A stretch of 64,000 nucleotides of DNA from Globodera rostochiensis (lineage: Eukaryota > Nematoda > Chromadorea > Rhabditida > Heteroderidae). Below, piece by piece: positions 58,186 through 64,000 of this stretch (position 1 is the first letter of the stretch; every line of letters starts with the position of its first letter). The notes beneath the pieces were generated by a model. The model saw only the letters and a program-made list of their open reading frames with translations, was not told the origin of the DNA and made no database searches. A program made the position numbers and the translations under genes. The stretch is taken from the NCBI GenBank assembly GCA_018350325.1, contig JAEVLN010000009.1:641388-705387 (forward strand). Reading direction: 5' to 3'.

Positions 58186-61100
58186 TTTTAAGCCCCGAAA
58201 GGCTGTCCAAAAATTGCACAGGGCACCGCTTTCGCAGGCCCAGGCGGGTAATTGGTAAAAGTTTTCAATCAGCAATAACAGCAGCTCGGCTAAGCCTCAT
58301 TGCTCGCTGTATTGCCCGAGCGCAAGGCTAAAAGACACGGGAAAAGGAATGACTAAATTGGAGAATATGGACAATTTTCAGATGGGGTGCAAATGAGGGA
58401 AGGCAAAACGACAAACTCACCTCTGTTTCTCTTTTCAATCGCCGCGTCTTGCTGTGTGTTCTCTTCCATTCCTCATTTCTCTGCACTTTGCCAGCAAGGA
58501 AAGGAAGAGCGCAGAATATTCTTTAATGGGAGTTTAGAGAAAGAGATATTAGACACTGGGAAAGAGAAAGAGGCTATACAAAAAGAGAAATACAATGGGA
58601 TTCTGCCCTCTTTCCTCCCCTTTTTGCATCCCATAAAGAATCCCCTCAAATATTTTCACAAATAACCCACAATCTCCCTTTTTGGTTATCCCTGGTCCCT
58701 CTGTATTCGGACGATGAAATCTTTCGCCTTTTACTAAAGGTTTCCGTGCAGGGGGACGCTTATGGGTTTACCCTAATTTTTGGAAGCGCCTTCTCCAGGG
58801 AGGGCGCGCAAAACCCGCTTCAGTTGACTTCATACTTTAAATTTAGGCTGGACCAATACCTAATCCAAAAATTTTTTCTTTTTTTGTACAAAAAAAAAAA
58901 TCAAAAATTTGGTTTTGTTTTTGGTCAAATTGGGCAAAACCCAAAAGAAACCCAAAAAATTTTGTTTGGCTCATGCCCTTTTTTGTACAAAAGTTTTGGG
59001 TGTTGCCCGGTTGAATTTACACCCCTAAAGATAGCATCATCGAGTGATTTTTCAATCATTTTTACAAGCTCTTTTTATAAGTAATTGAATGGCGCAAAAA
59101 AAGTATTTTTGAAAAAATCAACACATTTTTTTTTCTGAACTTTGTAAAAATGTTTCCGGCGGTGCCGGCGGACCTCTCCCATTCCGAAAAATTCAAAAAA
59201 AGTACCGTAATTTTGAAATTTTGGTTGCAAAACTTTATCAAATTGAGTCAAAAATTCAAAATTTTCTCGGCGGCGCTTATCGGTACCGCCGACCGCCACT
59301 CCCTAGTAAAGCAGAATTCGCAAAAAGAAATTGGATTTCTGAAAATTCAAAATTATCGAAAATTCACACAATTTTGACTGGTCAGAAAAATGCGTTGAAT
59401 AAAACTTTTATTAAAAAATTTTAAGAAAATCGGAAATTTGGGCATTTTATTATGTTTTCTAAAATTTTTTGGTTTTGTACAAAATTTTGGGTTTACCTAG
59501 ACCAAAAGACCCAAAAGAAACCAACACCAAAAGAAACCCAAAAATTTTTGTACAAAATTTTGTTTGGGCTGAGTTGCCGGTCTCTACTTTAAATGCAGAA
59601 AAACTAAAAGTGATAAACGCATTTATGTATATTGACTAAACGTGAAATATTGACCAAAAAACCAGGGGTGGGTCGAAACCTTTCGATTTCGATCATTTTG
59701 AGGTTTTTCTTTCGGGTACGAAAATCGAAAGAGAAAATTCTTCGAAATTTTGTCGAAAGAGAAATTGTATCCAAGAAATTTTGTATTTTTTGAGACACTT
59801 TACCACTTTTTTCGTGTGAGGTCAACTGTAGTAAATTGCCGTATTTTTAATTAGTGGTTGCAAATCTCTTAACAAATTGGATCAAGGATTCAAAAAATTT
59901 CTCGGCGGTTCCTATCGGCCGACCCCTCCCCCCCCCCCAATCGAAAAATCATCTAGAATTTATGAGATTGTTTTAATTAGGGTTCCTCCCCGACCCCTCG
60001 GGGCGGGAAAGTCGAGGGTCGGGGGAGGCCGGGGTTGGCCATGTCGGGGGTCGGGGACGACCCCAATCCCATTAATTTTTTTGAGATTCTGATGAACTTT
60101 TAAGGGGGGGGGGGGGGGGAGGGAAGGGTCGGCGGTGCCGATAGGCGCCGCTGAGAATTTTAAAATTGATCCAAAAATTCATTTTTTTGGACTGAAAATC
60201 TTCAAAAAATTTTCAACAAGTCTGTCAATGCCGGAGTTTTTTTTTTTGTTGAAAATTTCAACTATTTTTCTAAAGAAAATTAGACTTTTTATTCGCCAAA
60301 ATGCCCTCTTCGATTGTCGAAAAATTTCTTTCGACCCGCCCCTGCAAAAAACGCCAAAATATTGTCCAAACCCCCCAAAAATGCTAAAACAAAAAAAGTG
60401 TTAAAACTGTCAAAACCAGTCAAACGCGCCTCCTCGGAGAAGGGGCGCAAAGCATAGCGGTTTTTTGGGTTTTGTAGAGAATTTTGTTGCCTATCTGGCC
60501 GGCATACTCGCTTCCCCCACAGAACATTTTCATCCCCCTCAGGGGAATTTTTTACCGAATTTACCCCCATTTTTGCACAAGATGAGCCTTAGGTTGAGTT
60601 GCTCAAATCCGCGAACATCCGCCGCTTTGTTCTCTCGCACAGTTTCTTTGACTTCACAGGACTGTTACGCTTCCCGTAATTCTCAGGATCCGTTAAAAGA
60701 ATGGGTTTTCTTCGATTACAACATTTATAAAGTCAGGATTTTGAGAAAATTTGAGCTAACATCCTTTGAATCATTCAACCTTCGTCCAATTTCTCTTTTG
60801 GTGAGTCCATCACGGTTCAACGCAACGACCTGACCATGTTCTCGCTTTGTTAATTTGTTTTCTTTATAATTTTCCTCTCAAAATTGTAATAGTTTTCGAA
60901 TGTTTTGGAAAATTTTATAAAACTCAGTTGATCACAACTACTTTTTTAATGATTTGAGAGTCGAGATCCTTTTATTATTTCATTGCATTTATTTTTTATT
61001 TGGCTACCAATATTTTCAGTATTGAAGTATGAAGTCACCTGACACGGGTTTTGCGCGCCCTCCCTGGAGAAGGCGCTTCCAAAAATTAGGGTAAACCCAT

Positions 61101-61683
61101 AAGCGTCCCCCTGCACGGAAACCTTTAGTAAAAGGCGAAAGATTTCATCGTCCGAATACAGAGGGACCAGGGATAACCAAAAAGGGAGATTGTGGGTTAT
61201 TTGTGAAAATATTTGAGGGGATTCTTTATGGGATGCAAAAAGGGGAGGAAAGAGGGCAGAATTCCCGTTATATTTCTCTTTTTGTATAGCCTCTTTCTCT
61301 TTCCCAGTGTCTAATATCTCTTTCTCTAAACTCCCATTAAAGAATATTCTGCGCTCTTCCTTTCCTTGCTGGCAAAGTGCAGAGAAATGAGGAATGGAAG
61401 AGAACACACAGCAAGACGCGGCGATTGAAAAGAGAAACAGAGGTGAGTTTGTCGTTTTGCCTTCCCTCATTTGCACCCCATCTGAAAATTGTCCATATTC
61501 TCCAATTTAGTCATTCCTTTTCCCGTGTCTTTTAGCCTTGCGCTCGGGCAATACAGCGAGCAATGAGGCTTAGCCGAGCTGCTGTTATTGCTGATTGAAA
61601 ACTTTTACCAATTACCCGCCTGGGCCTGCGAAAGCGGTGCCCTGTGCAATTTTTGGACAGCCTTTCGGGGCTTAAAATGTTAT
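58186..61683. mobile_element. Long-TIR element at the centre of the palindrome
   Basis: Terminal inverted repeats of about 650 bp (58186-58850 and 61020-61683), each ending TTAAGCCCCGAAAGGCTGTCC at the outer edge, bracket a ~2.2 kb unique interior that matches 21740-24255 in inverted orientation. The interior carries the Tc1-like remnant (60580-60840), simple repeats and G/C-rich blocks (59979-60068), and copies of the GGCGGTGCCGG dispersed repeat. No intact transposase. Immediately outside the terminal repeats the sequence remains inverted-duplicated, so target-site duplications cannot be told from the palindrome itself. Confidence 0.85.
60580..60840 (-). pseudogene. Tc1/mariner-like transposase N-terminal remnant (second copy)
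   Basis: Reverse complement of the 21830-22080 remnant with a few substitutions; same helix-turn-helix-like reading and same lack of a catalytic domain. Confidence 0.65.
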
Positions 61684-62194
61684 ATTTACATCTTGATAGG
61701 TGATGTGATTTAAGCATGGGTTGTTTAGATAAATGTCGAATTAAACATTGATTTCTGAATTGCCGTTCAACCAAGGTACCAACTTGGACACGGGACACAT
61801 TCTTCCTTACTCTGTTTCGGGCATGCAAATGCTTGAAACTTGGTTGCCTATTGATTTGGCGATGTGACATATCCTAATGGATGCAAATTGATGTCAAAGT
61901 GAAGCATAATAAATGTCTTCGTAAATTTTAATATGGAATAATAAATTGAGATGATTTCTCAATTTATTTAAGGACTTAAAATTCATCACCATTTGTCTTT
62001 GTGATTAATTAATTTATGTTACTTAATGAATAATTCGGACATAATTTGCGTGCAATGTTTATCAGTCGACGTTTTCAATTCAAACAATTAATTAAAAATT
62101 CTTTTATAATCCGCTTTCTTTTGTTTTTGATTTACAGTTGATCTTACACATCATTTTGCTCAAAAATTGTTTGGCGGAGCTCCTCCGTATGAAA

Positions 62195-62528
62195 TTACGC
62201 CTTCGGCTTGGCCAAAGTGCCAACATTTGCATCAGCGCCTCCAGCAGCTGCCGAGGGGCCGAAGCCGGCTTGACGTTTGCCATACCATCCGTAGGGATAG
62301 GCGTAGCCGTAGGCGGGCCCGTAGGCTGAGCCGTAGCCGTAGCCCCACCACTGAAAGCATAAAATTGGGGTATGAACGACAAGAACGGCTCCAATTCTTA
62401 CGTAAGCTTGGCTCTGTTCAATGGCCATCCCAATGCAAAGGACGAGCAGAACGAACGAAACTCTGAAGGGAAGATTTGGACAGAAATTGCATTCCAAAAA
62501 CTTGCATTTTGATCGTTGTTGTCGCCAT
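62195..62528 (-). CDS. YG/AY-rich amidated neuropeptide-like precursor, right copy
   Basis: Exons 62506-62528, 62402-62462, 62195-62350; sequence and predicted 79-residue product identical to the left copy at 57335-57668, including the GC-AG first intron. The two genes are convergent across the palindrome. A TATA box mirrors at 62620-62627. Confidence 0.8.
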
Positions 62529-62619
62529 TTTTAGCACAAGAATAATTTGATTTTTTTTTGAACACGAAAGGATATTTTAGAGAATGTTTTGAATGTGCCA
62601 AAAAGGACATTTGCCGGCC

Positions 62620-62627
62620 TTTAAATA
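62620..62627 (-). promoter_or_regulatory. TATA box of the YG-rich peptide gene (right copy)
   Basis: Mirror copy of the TATTTAAA element at 57236-57243. Confidence 0.5.
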
Positions 62628-63000
62628 CCCACAAAGTTGTTTGTGATCGATCCCGTGACACAACAATAATCCATTCAATGTTCCAAATTTATCTACAAAA
62701 AAAGGTCGACAACAAAAGATCGGATAAGGAATATTTATTTATTTATTTACCTTTCACTTTTTTCCAGACGTCACAAACAAAAAGAATGAATGCGTTAATG
62801 GGGAGGAAACTGGAGACTTCTGTTGCAGGAAAGGGAACACAGAAAATAGGTAGGTACAATTATTGAAAATAAAAAAAGAACCTCAATTAGGCCTTTGCAT
62901 CCAATTTTTAAAACAATAGTTAACACTAATTTTAAAAAAAAAGTCATTAAATTTGAAATTAAATTGTAATTAATAATTGACAAAATATATATTCATTTGC

Positions 63001-64000
63001 CTACTAATTGATGAACCGATTAGATTTATGTTTTCGGGATTTCTTCTCATTCTTTTTGTATAAAATTTCTTTCTGGCCCCAATGAGATATTTTTTCTTTT
63101 CTTTTGCTTCTTTATTTCCTATACCTTGTCCTGTTCCTTCTTCATTCCGTAAAGTGAAGTCCGCTTCAAAAATTGGAGAATGAGGCAACGAAGTCAAAAG
63201 GTTGAGCTGTCCATTTTGTAACGAGTCTCTTTCTCGGCCTCATTTTATCATAAAATTAGGACAGACGTGACACGACCCTGGACAATAAGGCGGCCGCGAC
63301 GGGCTTTTCCAAAGGTCCCACCTTTTATAAAGCTGGGCACGGAAGGATTTTGCATTCCTTTTCGAGAGCTTTATATGAATTTACTTTTTCTAAGGTTTAA
63401 AATAAATTTTGCAATTTGTTTATTTTTGATGATTCAGCATTGTTGAGTTCAATTAAAAATTTGTAAAAAACAAAAGTTATGCAATTTTATTATTTTTCGT
63501 GATTAATATTTTCACGTTATTTGAAAGATTTATTATTCTAAGTGAATTATATAAACAACAGTTAATATTAAGTAATGCATAAACAACAGTTAATATTAAC
63601 TAATGCTATACTTAGTTTAAATTACAATTTTGCTCCCTGCCTGCTGGGCACGAATTTATTAAAAAAAATAAAATAGTTTTTTATATTTATATTTTTGTTT
63701 TTAAATAAAATTTTTGTACCGTATTGAATAACGATTTTAAAGCTTTGGGAATTGACCCTTGAAACACGTTTGACGGGATTTGCAGATAAATTAGTCACAC
63801 TTTGACTCAATTACAAAATTTGAAATTCATTTGGTCGCTGCTTCGTTGCCTATTCACCGCAACCTGCCACGCCGCGTTTTCACCAAATGCCGATCATCGT
63901 AAATTGCTTAACGAATTTTAGACCCCGTATTTAATTTATGTAAATCTGTTATTCCAACAAATAATTCTTTATTATTGTAATATTTTTTGCTCAATTTTAA
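63001..64000. other. Sequence outside the palindrome, no gene seen
   Basis: AT-rich apart from a G/C-richer patch at about 63230-63350. A 28-bp unit (ATAAACAACAGTTAATATTA..) is duplicated in tandem at 63551-63606. Open frames here are short and unconvincing. Confidence 0.5.

Larger units (their letters stand above)
56863..58816 (+). repeat. Left arm of a ~2-kb inverted repeat
   Basis: Every position x pairs with 119863 minus x on the right arm (61046-63000) from about 56870 to 58590; I found a single mismatch in the outer 1.3 kb (in the T/A-rich stretch near 56957). Beyond about 58590 there are a few substitutions and a 1-base indel. The arm contains one peptide gene and the left terminal repeat of the central element. 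Confidence 0.95.
61046..63000 (-). repeat. Right arm of the ~2-kb inverted repeat
   Basis: Mirror of 56863-58816 about the point 59931.5. Similarity fades at about 63000-63018, where short indels appear before the flanks become unrelated. Confidence 0.95.

Noticed and set aside
57993..58331. 112-codon basic open frame present in both palindrome arms
   Set aside because: It spans the boundary between host sequence and the terminal repeat; its presence in both arms follows from the DNA duplication.

Overview
This is a window of AT-rich eukaryotic nuclear DNA, and its gene content points to a nematode. It holds small exons split by short introns (about 40-150 bp, some longer where repeats have inserted), a SYG-1/Kirre-type Ig receptor, a CUL3 cullin, a VPS55/LEPROT gene, two short neuropeptide-like precursors, and several secreted proteins with no family I recognise. 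Two clustered genes with bacterial- or fungal-looking domains carry signal peptides and spliceosomal introns, and at least two introns are best explained as GC-AG. Both traits would fit a tylenchid (plant-parasitic, possibly cyst-type) nematode; that placement is inference, not something read directly from the sequence.

Layout. 1-3.7 kb: repeats, a possible coiled-coil exon pair and a fragment of a long-TIR element. 3.86-8.77 kb (-): CUL3 in 14 visible exons. 10.5-16.4 kb (-): two adjacent candidate horizontally acquired genes, a secreted periplasmic-binding-protein-like protein (4 exons) and a secreted GT4-type glycosyltransferase whose N-terminal Rossmann half is duplicated. 16.5-18.1 kb: a partial duplicate of the 5' end of the 36-38 kb gene, followed by three hAT-like MITEs with perfect 8-bp target-site duplications. 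18.3-20.8 kb (+): VPS55/LEPROT with two alternative last exons. 21.0-25.2 kb: a degenerate long-TIR element carrying a Tc1-like helix-turn-helix remnant. 25.6-26.2 kb (-): an allatostatin-C/somatostatin-like peptide precursor. 29.1-30.5 kb (+): a novel secreted Cys-containing protein. 31.35-31.6 kb (-): the isolated 3' end of an integrin beta gene beside a minisatellite. 33.0-35.4 kb (+): a novel secreted Gln-rich/helical protein with a 28-bp minisatellite in an intron. 36.3-37.8 kb (-): an unrecognised 5-exon gene. 38-50.4 kb: gene-poor sequence. 50.5-56.15 kb (+): the SYG-1/Kirre receptor, 16 exons, about 847 aa, ending in a PDZ ligand. 56.86-63.0 kb: a nearly perfect ~2-kb-arm palindrome with one copy of a YG-rich amidated-peptide gene in each arm and a long-TIR element at its centre.

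The genes do not form one pathway. The clearest functional cluster is the pair of secreted, foreign-looking, intron-containing genes at 10.5-16.4 kb. The strongest structural signal is the palindrome, whose centre is a second copy of the 21-24 kb element. All gene models were spliced by eye; exon phases were checked for consistency, but no transcript or database evidence was available.
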